This document shows, piece by piece, positions 12,786 through 24,200 of a stretch of 64,000 nt of DNA. The stretch comes from Zygnema cylindricum (taxonomy: Eukaryota > Streptophyta > Zygnematophyceae > Zygnematales > Zygnemataceae), in the NCBI GenBank assembly GCA_037447655.1, contig JBBHKE010003555.1:62001-126000 (forward strand). Reading direction: 5' to 3'. Position 1 is the first letter of the stretch, and every line of letters starts with the position of its first letter. The notes beneath the pieces are model-generated. The model worked only from the letters and a program-made list of their open reading frames with translations, searched no databases and was not told where the DNA came from. Made by a program: the position numbers and the translations under genes.

Positions 12786-13834
12786 TGCAACTCTGCAACA
12801 TCCATATGTCTTCGCAGTAGGCAGCTCACACGAAGCCTTTAGGATAACTCTGACCCCTTTGTGTTTCAGCAAGAATAACTGCCACCTTGGCAGACAACAA
12901 CTCTGACCACTTTCACCCTTGTGAAGGCAAGACTCCCCTGAGTCTATAGCAAAAAGAATCTATGAATTTGCTACCCTGAGCAGTAAGTTATGGAGGGTCA
13001 AAGTTGACCTTTTGTACATAAGCTCTCTGGGAGAGAGGGTCCTATCTAACAAATTTTCCTAAGTCCTATCTCTCTCTAAAACTCTATCTTGTGAAGTAGG
13101 GCACCAATCAAAATATTGTGTCGTACAAAAAGGTACAGGTGCCAGTGTACTTTTTGTACGGCCATTGTACAACATGGCCAACTAGTCGACACATGTCATA
13201 TCTGAATTCGTTCATGTAATCCGCGAAGGTGTCGTAATCTAATGTGGTCGTGCCACGTGTTAGTCGATGTGGCGGTGACCAAAACAGCAAAAATCCTATT
13301 CCGCGATCTCGACATTCTTCGCGGCCGTCCGATCAAAACCAGTTTTTAATCAAAGCCGTCATAAATCGTTGCGAGATATATTTTTCGTTGTCGAAACAAA
13401 ATGCGCGGTATCCGTTTCGGAGCCGTACCGTATTTCGTGCTTTACAAAATTGTATCCATGTGCGACGTCTATAGTTTCAATTAAATGCAGTAGTTCACGC
13501 TTCACAATTTATATATTTATTAAACCCTATATGTCTTAACACCAACCTTAGACTTGTAGGTTAAAGTTGACCGCTACCGGCTAGCTTGACAAACGACAGG
13601 TACCAGGATCGAATCCTGGGTCTGTCAAGTACCCTTTTAGTAAATCTCCTATAACATCTGCTTGCCTCTATCGGGATAGCACAGGCAGTCGTGGCTATAT
13701 CTCCGTTTCAACCTTCAGTGAATGCGACAAGTGTGGGAGTTGAAGAGAGGAGTTAGAGGCAGACTGCCTCGGCTTCTTTTTTGCAATTAATTTTAGACCT
13801 AGAAAATACTAAAAAGGAACCATTAATTTCTACA
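12786..13834 (-). repeat. Element A 3' LTR
   Basis: 1049 bp, bounded by TG and CA in both orientations. It carries the conserved GACTCCCCTGAGTC palindrome at 12931-12944 and a tRNA-like module around 13550-13638. Just inside the element the polypurine tract is the inverse complement of the ctccactt stretch at 13835. Confidence 0.85.
13550..13638 (+). other. tRNA-like module in element A LTR, initiator-type T arm
   Basis: A T-arm-like hairpin CCAGG, loop ATCGAAT, CCTGG (13603-13619) has a perfect 5-bp stem and a 7-nt loop. The loop starts with A where elongator tRNAs have T, as in eukaryotic initiator tRNA-Met. The neighbouring CAGGTACCAGGATCGAA and TCTG words also resemble the initiator 3' half. 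An inverted repeat CTTGACA/TGTCAAG (13585-13591, 13623-13629) encloses it, and TTTT follows at 13635-13638. A full cloverleaf is not formed. The module lies on the strand opposite to gag-pol. Confidence 0.5.
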
Positions 13835-13837
13835 CTC

Positions 13838-14611
13838 CACTTATTTTCTAGTCACCTTTTTATTTCAAACCACATTTTGCCTACATAAAATTAGCTTAGG
13901 GGAAGGCACACGTTTGGTCATCATATCTGCTACCATTTCACTATCTGGTCTATATTCTAAATTGATTATTTTGTTTTTTACCTTTTCCCTAACGAAGCTA
14001 AGCATAATGTCCATATGTTTTGCTTTAAAATGGTGTTTAGGATTGGCAGAAATGGCAATAGCTGCCTAATTGTCACATAATACTTTGTGAACACCACTCT
14101 TGAGATGACCAAGTTCACCAAGCAAAGACTTGACTCACATTAATTCTTTTACAGCAGAGCAAGAGACCATGTACTCAGCCTCCATGGTGGACTGAGCAAT
14201 GACCTTTTGCTGCTTGCTGCTCCAGCAGCAAGCCCCATCTCCCACATATAATACATACCCAAACATGCATCTCCTCATACGAGCATCCCCATAGCTGACA
14301 TCACTCCAAGTGGTGATGTTAGTTTTGTTCCCACCCAAATGCAACTATAGATCTCTAGTCCGTATGAGATATCTAAGGACTCTCTTCGCTACCTCCCAAT
14401 CTTTCTTAGTGGGAGCATTCATACTTCTACTTAGAACTCCTACAGTTGCGGCAATGTCCGGACGGGTATATTTCATGAAATATATTAGGCTGCCCACTAC
14501 TTGTCTATAAGAGATGGTGTGCATAAATCTTTTCTCTTCCAGGCTTACCTCATCATCCAACATTGTAACTCCCTTTTCCACACTCCCCTCACTTCCCTTC
14601 TTTAGTTCCAT
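13838..14611 (-). pseudogene. Element A RNase H and RT C-terminal region, broken
   Basis: Translations at 14345-14611 and 14135-14344 are consecutive in one frame, separated by a TAG. They give the Copia signatures YRQVVGSLIYFMKYTRPDI and STMEAEYM of the RT connection and RNase H domain. Further decayed RNase H sequence continues to about 13860. Function is lost through stop codons. Confidence 0.85.
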
Positions 14612-15660
14612 AGGAGTGGTACAACTATTAGCCTTGTTCTTTGGTATATTTCTAACATGTTTTCAATGGTCTCTTTTGAGTTAATCTTATTATCTTTCTA
14701 TCTCTGTCTCTCTCTACCTGAATTCCCAAAATATACCATGCTTCTCCTTTATCCTTCATCTCAAATCTTCCATTTGGATAATTTTCAACTTATTTATTTT
14801 ATCCATATATTTACTTAAAACAAGCAAACCATCAACATAAATTGCAATAAAAATAATTCCTTCCTCATCTTCAAACAAATAAATTTAGTGATCTTAGCTG
14901 ATCCGAATATATCTCTAACTTGTAAGAAACTCATCGAGCTTCTTGTTCCATTGCCGGGGTGCATGTTTTAGCCCATACAAAGATTTGATCAATCGGCATA
15001 CCTTGCTCTCCTCCCCTTGCTCCACAAATCCTTCAAGCTGTCGCATAAAAATCTCCTCTTCCAACTCTCCATGTAGAAAGGCCGTCTTGATGTCCTCTGA
15101 TGCACTTCCATGTCTTTTGTTGCCGCCATATTGAGAAGTATCCGAACAGAGGGAAACTTGACGACCGGAGCAAAAGTCTCCTCGTAGTCAATTCCCTCTT
15201 TTTGGGTAAATCCCTTTGCCACTAACCGAGCTTTGTAACGCTCAATGGTGTTATCCGGGTTGAGTTTCAATTTGAATACCCACTTACACCCGATTGGCTT
15301 CCTATCTAGGGGACAGTCCACCGATTCCCACGTATTGGCTGCCATAATTGAAGCCATCTCCTCATTAATGGTTATCTTCCACTAGTTCCTCTCAAGACAT
15401 TTTATCGCCTCACCATAAGTGGGGTTCATTGGGAGGAGACAGTTTGGTTACCTTGTTGTTAACTTCTTTCTCCTACAGTCTTTTGCAGCTTGTCTTTCCA
15501 CCCTCAAATTCTGATGCTGGAATGGATGGCTCTCGTGGATTCTTTCAGTAGTTTCGACTTCTCCCTTATCCCTCGATTTCGGGTCTATTTCCACCACGTC
15601 TTCCGCTTCGGTTGGAGTTGGCACTAGGGGTTCCACGACTGAATCCTCCTTGGATTGATT
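14612..15660 (-). pseudogene. Element A reverse transcriptase, broken
   Basis: The frame at 14989-15357 carries the conserved Copia RT start (CKWVFKLKLNPDNTIERYKA, GFTQKEGIDYEETFAPV). Downstream sequence to about 14620 has RT similarity but is frameshifted around the catalytic region. Upstream, 15448-15636 matches the linker between integrase and RT. No continuous RT frame remains. Confidence 0.83.
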
Positions 15661-15719
15661 TGTACCTCCAAGATCATTATCTTCTCGAAAACCTGGATAG
15701 TTAGAAAGCTCAAAGTCAT

Positions 15720-16720
15720 CAGAATTTTTTGAATCAAATCAGATTTTGACTATCTTTGTATGCTTAAAGCGATCTATACATTTCCCTTCATCCATGACCA
15801 CTTGATGCTTTACTAGGATTATATCTTCTCTCTTTAGATTATAGACTCTATATCCTTTTACATCTTTATCATATCCTAGCAGATATACTGGTTTTCCTTT
15901 TAGATCCAACTTCCCAATTGACCGATCTGTGTTTAGGCTAAATACTTGACTACCGAAAACCTTTAAGTGTGAAATAATTGGTTTTGAGCTGGTCCACCTC
16001 TCATAAGGAGTTTGGCCTTTTATTGCCGAAGTAAGAACTCCATTCTTGATTTAATTTGCACAGTTCATAGCTTCAGCCCAAAATCTCTTTCCTATTTTTT
16101 TATCTGAGAGCATATTCCTGGCACTATCACTTAGTGTTCTATTTAACCTCTCGGCTACACCATTCTGCTCAAGATTTTCAAAAAATGTCTTTTGGTGTTG
16201 CACTCACCTTCTTACAGAAAATCCTCAAACTGATTAGAGGTATACTCTCCCCCATTATCACTCCTTACTCTCTTAATAGAGGTTTCACGGAGTTTCTCAC
16301 AAAATGCCTTATATTCCTTAAAAACTTGAGGGGCCTATGATTTATTTTGTTAAAAATGCACTCTAGAGTATCAAGACCAATCGTGGCTTCTTTTGGGAAG
16401 GGTAATCTGTGTGCCTTACCTTGAGCACAACCACTACAGTCACTTAGGTTTTCACTTTCTCCGAACTGAATTCCTTCCATTATTCCCATCTTTTTCATTT
16501 CTTTCAACTTTTCTAAATGCACATGTCCAAGCCTCTTATGCCACAACATAATATCATGAACAACAGCATAGTAAAGTTTCTTGTTTTCATTGCTTAAAAT
16601 CATCCTAAACATCCATTGGCTACCTTTTTCAGTAGTGAAATATACTTCCTCCTCAAAGCTAGCAATAAAGGTTCTTTTCCTAGTGCTAGTCTAAAAACCC
16701 TTCTCATCTAACACAAGCGT
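15720..16720 (-). pseudogene. Element A integrase, broken
   Basis: The frame 16265-16612 contains the GAG-pre-integrase zinc-binding pattern (WHKRLGHVHLEKL, then CSGCAQGKAHR). Sequence corresponding to the first part of the integrase core seems deleted around 16330-16360, because the frame jumps from the zinc-binding module towards the FKEY region. The rest of the core is out of frame further left. Confidence 0.8.
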
Positions 16721-16732
16721 TGAGATGAGGTT

Positions 16733-17200
16733 TTAGTTTAACTCTGGAATAAACAACACGTTAGAGAATATAACTATGGATGTCTTTCTCTCCACTAAGA
16801 CTTTTAGATCTACAGGTCCTACGATAGTAGTAGTGACTACCCTCCCATCCCCATACTCTATCTCTATCGTGGGAATCTTTCTCATCTTAGTGAACAGGTG
16901 TTTATCCTTACACATGTGCATGGAGGAACCAGATTCCACAATCCTACCTCCTTCACCTTTCAAACCTCTAAAAGCACACTTCTGCTTTCGAGGAATTTCG
17001 ACCTCAGTCTTTGCCTCCAACTCCTGATCCAGCAAGAGTTCACCGTCCTCGTCCTCGCATTCCTCCTCGTGTACCTGAGTCACAAGAGCCTTTTTCTTTC
17101 CTCTTGGAGGACCACTGATCTGCCCCTCCTTTAATCGAAGTTCGGTTAGCTTAGTGCACTGCGCCATATAGTGCCCTGGTTTCCTACAAAAATGACACAA
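16733..17200 (-). pseudogene. Element A zinc knuckle and protease
   Basis: The 155-codon frame begins with the CCHC zinc knuckle CHFCRKPGHYMAQC (nucleocapsid) and continues into the aspartic protease region. The catalytic motif reads ESGSS where an active Copia protease has DSGA or DSGS, so the catalytic aspartate is lost. The remaining YGDGR and VLFIPELN landmarks are typical of Copia protease. Confidence 0.83.
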
Positions 17201-17499
17201 ACCTTTGGGAGCCCTTGGTCCAAACTCCTCGGTCTAATTTTTTTGCCCCCCCCCCCTCCATAATTTCAGACCGGTTTCCTAGAATCGTTGTTCTTCCAAT
17301 CAGTCCCAGCTGCCAAGGCTTACCCACTCTTTCCTCCCCTTCGGATCTCAATCGTGTTCTCCCGAACGAGAATCATCCCTACCACTGAATTCCATATCCA
17401 CATTGAGTCTAGAAAGTCCTGCACATGGTTGACTATGTTTTCAAACTCATATGGTAACTTTACGAGCAAGCAGTTAACCTTGATCTTTTCAGTTTCAAC

Positions 17500-18097
17500 C
17501 TATCCAACACTCTCTAACTCCATGAAAAGTGTTGCGTGCTCATTACAAAAATCCAACATCTTCCCCCCCTTGTATACATATGCGTTAATTTTCTGATCAG
17601 CCAACTGCTGTTGCTGAATCGAACAACTTTGGTACATCTCTATGAGAGCCACCCAAAGATCCGATGCCCTCTCCACCTGCGAATGAGGAGATGCAAGCCT
17701 TTGCGTAAGATGGCGGAGGATGAAGTGCTTTCCTGCCATATTGTTGTAGTCCGAGGTATCGAATATCATTCTCATCCTTCTTCGGAATAGGTGACATGAA
17801 TGCCGGACCGGTTGCTATCGGTGTGATCGTCTCTTTCTCCTTTCCTTTATCCACCACCTCCCCTTCCTTTGTCTCCTCCGTTGGAGATAGATTTGCATCT
17901 CTGGTGAATCTGCTTCCTCTAAACCATGGAGGGATGCCCAGACTAGATAGACGCCTCACGCGTCCACTCACTATTCCCCAAAACATTTTCTCACATAGAG
18001 CTCCTGACATCATACTCTCCGAGTATACGAAGCCAGTTCCATTAAAGATGGGCACCCTAGAGGGTGGGCCCATAACTTGCAACCCTGAGACATCCAT
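17500..18097 (-). pseudogene. Element A gag, N-terminal part
   Basis: The start codon at 18095-18097 lies 20 nt inside the 5' LTR. The frame then reads through the primer-binding site as QVMGPPSRV, followed by IFNGTGFVYSESMM typical of plant Copia gag. A second frame (17500-17775) holds the capsid-like region (RHLTQRLASPH, LWVALIEMY). The two are separated by a frameshift near 17600-17770. Compare the same arrangement in element D. Confidence 0.85.
18063..18077 (-). promoter_or_regulatory. Element A primer-binding site (half tRNA-iMet)
   Basis: Plus-strand GGTGGGCCCATAAC (18063-18076), one base inside the 5' LTR, is identical to the anticodon arm of plant initiator tRNA-Met as I remember that sequence. 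The element RNA is therefore complementary to an internal tRNA segment, as in Drosophila copia, and not to the 3' CCA end. Confidence 0.85.
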
Positions 18098-19125
18098 AGG
18101 TCCTCAGAGTAGGCAGCTCACACGAAGCCTCTAGGATAATCGTGACCCCTTTGTGTTTCAGCAAGAATAACTGCCACCTTGGCACACAAAAGCTCTAATC
18201 ACATTCACCCATGTAAAGGCAAGACTCCATTGAGTCTATGGCAAAAAGAATCTCTAAATTTGCTCCCCTGAGGAGTAAGTTATGGAGGGTCAAAGTTGAC
18301 CTTTTGTACATAAGCTCTCTGGGAGAGAGGGTCCTATCTACCAAATTTTCCTAAGTCCTATCTCTCTCTTAAACTGTATCTATTGAAGTAAGGCACCAAT
18401 CAAAATTCTGTGTCTTACAGAAAGATACAGGTGTCGGTGTACTTTTTGTACGGCCGTTGTACAACATGGCCAACCATTCGACACATGTCATATCTGGATT
18501 CGTTTCTGCAATCTCCGAAGATGCTGTAATCCAATGTGGTCGTGCCACGTGTCACTCGATGTGGCGTTGACCAAAAACCGCCAAAATCTTATTCCACGAT
18601 CTCGACATTCTTCGAGCCGTCTAATAAAAACCGGGTTTTAATCGTAGCCGTCATAAATCGTTGCGCGATATTTGTTTTGATGTTGAAATAAAAAGCGCGG
18701 TATCCGTTTCGGAACCGTACCGTATTTCGTACTTTACAAAACTGTATCCATGCGGACGTCTATAGTTTCAGTTAAATGAATTAGTTCACGCTTCACAATT
18801 TATATATTTATGAAACCCTATATGTCTTAACACCAACCTTTGACTTGTAGGTTAAAGCTAACCGCTACCGGCTAGCTTGACAAGCAGCATATACCAGGAT
18901 CAAATCCCTGGACTCTCAAGTACCCTTTTAGTAAATCTACTCAAACATCTACATGTCTCTCTCTGGATATCACAGGCAGCCATGGCTCTATCTCCCTTTT
19001 CAACCTTCACTGACTGCGACAAGTGTGGGAGTTGAAAAGAGGAGTTAGAGGCATAATGCCTTCGCTTTTATCTGCAATTAATTTTAGACCTAAAAAATAC
19101 TAAAAAGGAACCATTAGTTTCTACA
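18078..19125 (-). repeat. Element A 5' LTR
   Basis: 1048 bp, the partner of 12786-13834. It carries the GACTCCATTGAGTC version of the conserved palindrome (18223) and a slightly more decayed tRNA-like module around 18848-18925 (T-arm CCAGG/ATCAAAT, then TTTT). The gag start codon lies at its inner edge. Confidence 0.85.
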
Positions 19126-19754
19126 AGTTACGCCCATAGATGTCCAATTCGTACGGATTTTGACTTTTTTGTGAAAATTACGTAATATTAGTTGATTTCA
19201 TACTCTTTGTAAAATTCGTTTAGATTTCTATGTACACACATGTACGAAAATGTACGAAAAGCGAAATACTAGAAAATCCTTTAAAAATCTTTAAAATTAC
19301 GAACAACTAACATAAATATACGAAATTATACGGAAAGTGTACCCTACAAACCTAATTATACGACAAATCTTTGTCAACCGTACTGAAATATATAGGAACG
19401 TACGACAATGTACCTATAAACCCTAAAACCCCCCTTTATAATAACCCTAAGTAGTACGGATATGTACAAACATTTCACGTAAATATACGAAAAATGTAGA
19501 GCAGCTGTACTGAAATATACAAAAATGTACGATAATGTACCCTCCAAACCCTAAAATTAATATCCCTAACAAGTACGGAAAATACGGCCACTTTACGTAC
19601 ATGTATGAAAAGTGTGCGGCAGTTATACTAAATATACGGAATCTAAGAATCTGTACTCTGAAACCTTAAAAATCATTTATATAACCCTAGAAAGTACGGA
19701 CATATACGAACATTGTATATAACTGTAGGAAAAATGTACAGGTGCAATGGAAGG
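19126..19754. other. Gene-free, GTAC-rich sequence
   Basis: No gene. Imperfect local repeats of the pattern tacgaaaatgtac and ctaaaaccc recur every 60-130 bp, suggesting an old degenerate tandem array. Confidence 0.5.
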
Positions 19755-19957
19755 TACACCGCGAATAGTTATTAGCGTTATGAACTCTATATCGGCACCC
19801 CAAAATTTTGACATTAATACCTTAAATAGAATAAACTACACTATTTAAGGACGTGGACCATAATCTGCCACGTCTCCTGTCACTAAATTAGAATGAATGA
19901 CGCTAATTTTTTCTTTACACTAATAATTTCTCAACGCTAATAACGATTCGCGGTGTA
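19755..19957. mobile_element. TA-flanked TIR MITE, copy M5 (203 bp)
   Basis: Starts TACACCGCGAATAGTTATTA and ends with the near-perfect inverse complement CGCGGTGTA. It is a short member of the family also seen at 20473-21060, with which it shares the ccccaaaattttgac interior. Confidence 0.72.
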
Positions 19958-20472
19958 CTTTATTATACAAAGTCAATAATATAATACAATATGTTATAAA
20001 GTACTATTGTATGCATACTATATATATTTTTAAATTATCGCTGATATGGAATTTGTTGGTCTCATACCGATATATCGGGACTTTTGACCGTTTGATAACC
20101 GATAACTATCAGTATCGGTGTTATCGCGATAACTTTTTAACTGATACACAACACATCAAAATTCACACCACTTGTACTTTTGCCCTATGTGACAAGAAAC
20201 GTGTCCGTGTGTATGCATACTAAATAGGGTACAAATACTACAAGAAGGCGAAAATAGCAAAATAAAAAAGGCGAAAAAAGCTCCCACCACGAATAATGGC
20301 TCAAATGTGCGAAAACAACTGAAACTGCCATACCCATAACACATAACACATAACACAAAGCAAACCAAAGTAAACTGCTGGCTCAGAAAAATGTTCATTA
20401 CAGTGTCGGCCGATTACACATTTTAACCTAACACTATATCATGTGGCGCCAACAATGCTAACAAACGTACAA
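19958..20472. other. Short unexplained stretch with CGATA-rich repeat
   Basis: Contains the second copy of the palindrome-rich CGATA repeat at about 20040-20155. No gene is seen. Confidence 0.5.
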
Positions 20473-21060
20473 TACACCGTAAATCGTTATTAGCGTTGAG
20501 AAATTATTAGTGTTAACAAATAATTAGAGTTTTTAATACTAATTACGATTTTCATTTTTTTTGAAAATAATGTTTAATACTCATTGATCATCAATTCTAA
20601 TTTTGGTACAATAGATCTGCCATCAGGATCTTAACAATAAAATAGGTTAAAGTATAGAATCTGACAAATCGTATATTGTTGCGTCCTTTGACTCTATTTT
20701 TTTCATAACTCTAAATTGGGTGTTCGCGCGAATAATTATTACGCCGTACATATCTCTACACTAAAAATGTTACGATCTTATTATGTCGCTTATTCTGAGC
20801 GTAGTTTTACATGCGATCGCGATTATTTTTATCCATGTTTCGTACTTTTTTACTTAATAAAGTACCGTTTTGTACGGACTGATACGTCGTACACCACACT
20901 ATTAAATAATATCATAAATTAGAATTATGAACGTTAATTCTCTATAACCGTAATTAACGTAAAGGAAAATTTAGTATTATCAATTACATTTCGGGTTTTG
21001 GAATCAAAAGTTGGGGGCGCCGATATCGAGTTCATAAAGCTAATAACGATTCGCGGTGTA
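20473..21060. mobile_element. TA-flanked TIR MITE, copy M6 (588 bp)
   Basis: Left end TACACCGTAAATCGTTATTA, right end TAACGATTCGCGGTGTA; inverted repeats with a few mismatches. It abuts a further left end (TACACCGTGAATCACTATTG) sharing its last bases from 21059, so two copies sit end to end. The second is eroded at its right side, near 21230. Confidence 0.72.
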
Positions 21061-21229
21061 CACCGTGAATCACTATTGGGGTTAATAACACGAATATGCG
21101 CCCCCAAATTTTGACCCTTGAACCTAAAATATAACTAATAATTATACATTTTCCTTTACGCTGATATAAGCACGGTTTAATCAGCTTCAATGACTATGAT
21201 TTAGGCAATTTTTAAACAGTGTAGTGTAC

Positions 21230-24200
21230 AAAATGCGTTAGCCGGCACTAAAAATGCTACAGAAAATGTACTACCGTACAGAAAATGTGCTGAATAACGA
21301 CATCGAAATGCGAAATTTTTGACATTATGGACTGCAACTACTAGGTTCACACCATCAAGGGAACTTTTCAAGGGAATTCCTCGTCGTTACATACCCTTAG
21401 TGGCCTCCTTGACAAACCCAAAAACGATTCATACTCAAATTTAGTATGTTAGGAAATTGAGCTGGGACCACAAAGTAATTCCAAAAAATCAGAACCTATG
21501 GAGTGTTCGCCCATGCAGTATTTTTATTCGTAATTCTCCTAAAAAGAGAAAGATGGTTATGAGCCCAAAACCCGAAACAAATCCACACCAAAGGTCGGAA
21601 AGACTAGTATCATCCACATGCGGAGGTGAGTCTCTTAGTTCAAGACCAGTATTCACCAGCGCGCTCTTATAAATAAGGGTTGAAGCTTGAGACTGACGAA
21701 GGGCAACAAAGATGCATTGGCGGTGAGTGTTAGTATGAGAGTTGGGGAAGATCTACCAAGCCCTCTAACTTCAAAATACCATTGAAGGAAATCAAGTAAG
21801 AAGTTGTATAAGGAAGAGTCCAAGGTCCCAAATGTATATAAAGTAAATGGTATGAAGTCGTCAACTTGGTCTCCGTGCGCGTAATTTGAACGCAGATGCG
21901 TATGGAGTTGAGGTAACGGATAATGCCGCGGTTTGGAATGTTGTATGGCTTGCGGGAACTACGTCACCCATTGCGATATGTGCACTGTGCAAAACATAAG
22001 ACCCACAGGAGAATCGTGTATACCCCTAGATCGAGAGTATGGTGGGAGTATACGTGACCCCTTTAAATTGACAGAGTATCTTTTTTCGCTACACGTTGAA
22101 GTGAGTACATATCGAACCATTTCACGCTTTGTCGTAAGCTCCCAACCGTGTGAAAAGGGACATCCTTGTCGGTTATTGTTTTCATATGATGGCCCGTCGT
22201 TAACAAGTGCGACAAAATCTCACCGGCTGCTTACATTTTTTCACAGGTCAAAGATAGTCAACGGATTGAAGACTTAACAAATTATTGCCAAAGTAATAAT
22301 GTTGTGTACGTAAATTGGACGATATAGCACAAATTGACTTGGGTTCTTGCGCCCAACCAAATTGAAGCATGCACTTATCGTTTCACTTGAACTCTACGGG
22401 TGCAATAATATAGAACTCGTCAAACTCATCCACACCATCATTATTTTCAGTTCGTAACGTAGAACAATGTTGAACTCGACAAACTTGTCCACATCACCAC
22501 TATTTCTAGTTCAAAATGGTGGGTTGTAATGTACCTCATTTCAATCACAACACAAAGTGTACGAAGTATATTTTTTTCAGTTCATGATTTAACCTGTTTT
22601 AGCTTTAATTTAAAGTACAATGTCAAGAACAAGAAGATTTTATTTAACAATGTCAAAGTAACAACCACTCACGGTACTTAGCAAAAGGACGAGTCCCTAA
22701 AATGACTATGGTTAACACGGCTGTCCAAACATGAATCGTGAACAGTTAACAAGTACATGGAACCACTCAGCTTGTAGCTAATCAATACGGAATCCTTTAA
22801 TGCTGCACCTACAAAACGTCAAAACTCGTATAATGTTTGAACAGATGCTAGTATTGTTCTATGATTTTTGTGCAATATGCTGTCGTGATGTTAGAAGTCA
22901 AGAACTAAGCCGGTAAAGCTAACAGTTTTTTATTACGCTTTCTAAAAAGGTAACAGTCGTGTAACATACCGCCATGCAATTTGTCCGATGGAAAGTTCCT
23001 CTTAGTGTTGCTTGTCGTACTGATTGCTTCGATATTAGTGTATTATGCATCTCAACATCCGTACAATAATTGTCGAATGAAAGGTACCGATTTTAGCAAG
23101 CTTGCGATACAATTGGAATTTCAAACTTTTTTTTTTCGACGGTGAAGTATCTGATTCCTCACAGCCAATGGGATAAGTTTTTGCCGCTTCTGGTACATTT
23201 TTATTTGTTTGACCATCGCCAATAGTGTCAATTACTCGTCTTTAATTTCATTTTTTTTTTAACCCGAACGCTAGCGTATTATTAAGTGGCTCACGACGTG
23301 CTGTGTGGCCAAATATAATGTAATTCAGTCAATTTAGTAGACCAGTACAGAACACTAAAAAAAGACCGAATAGCACATCAATAATTTGTAAAATACACCA
23401 AAGTTATGACCTGGCTAGGAATGCATATTGTGATTGGCTGTTTACTTTATACTTTTTTTACCAAAAAGGAAAAATCTTGTAACTTCTCCTCTGTGTTTCT
23501 AAAATATATTTACTCTGTGAATCGCTTTTAGCATTAATAAAACTAATTTCATCCCTGTTTTTCATTCCCCTCTGTTCAAAAGTTAGCGTTATAATACTGG
23601 TTAGTCTTCCTTCACAGATACTTTTTCTGGGTTCACAAACCCCCACGTCATTTGACCAGAAATAGAATTATCAATCCTAAAATAGTCATCATAATAATGA
23701 TCTCTTACCACTAATAGCAAATCAATGTGTCGTTGGACAATATCAATTATGAAAAAGCCAAACGAAGTTTTATTTTTTATTTCTTTCTATTTTTCTTTTA
23801 TCTTCAATGACTTCTGTACTGTCGATTTCCAGTAAATCGAAATAAATACGAAATTGGTACCACATCAAACTGGATTGCGTACCTCCTCCAAATGCAGAAC
23901 CAAAAATGGACAGCTTCAATTCAACACCCCTCACCAGATATTATGAAATGTGGTTTTTAGATACCCTACTTCCTTTATTATCATTATCAACATCTGAAAT
24001 AATCGAATACAAGAAAAAAAACCTCAACCGAGAGGAATGCTGTGATCTGATTTCTGCACATGCAATGACATAGAATGGGTTTTTCACTTTCATTACGGTT
24101 TCCTTTTGGGTTTTTATGGGGATCTTGCGCAGGTTTAAAGTTTCCCACAGCATTTACCATCTATCGGAACGTTTCATCAACCAATCCAAAACGCCCCAAA

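Larger units (their letters stand above)
12786..19125 (-). mobile_element. Ty1/Copia LTR retrotransposon A (6.3 kb, decayed)
   Basis: Complete two-LTR structure: LTRs at 12786-13834 and 18078-19125 begin TGCAAC and end TCTACA on the plus strand. Flanks tgtta and agtta match at four of five bases. Coding runs leftwards on the minus strand in the Copia order gag, CCHC zinc knuckle, protease, integrase, reverse transcriptase, RNase H. The primer-binding site (18063-18076) matches the anticodon arm of initiator tRNA-Met. Many frameshifts and stops make it non-autonomous, and the LTRs have clearly diverged, so the insertion is old. Confidence 0.9.
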
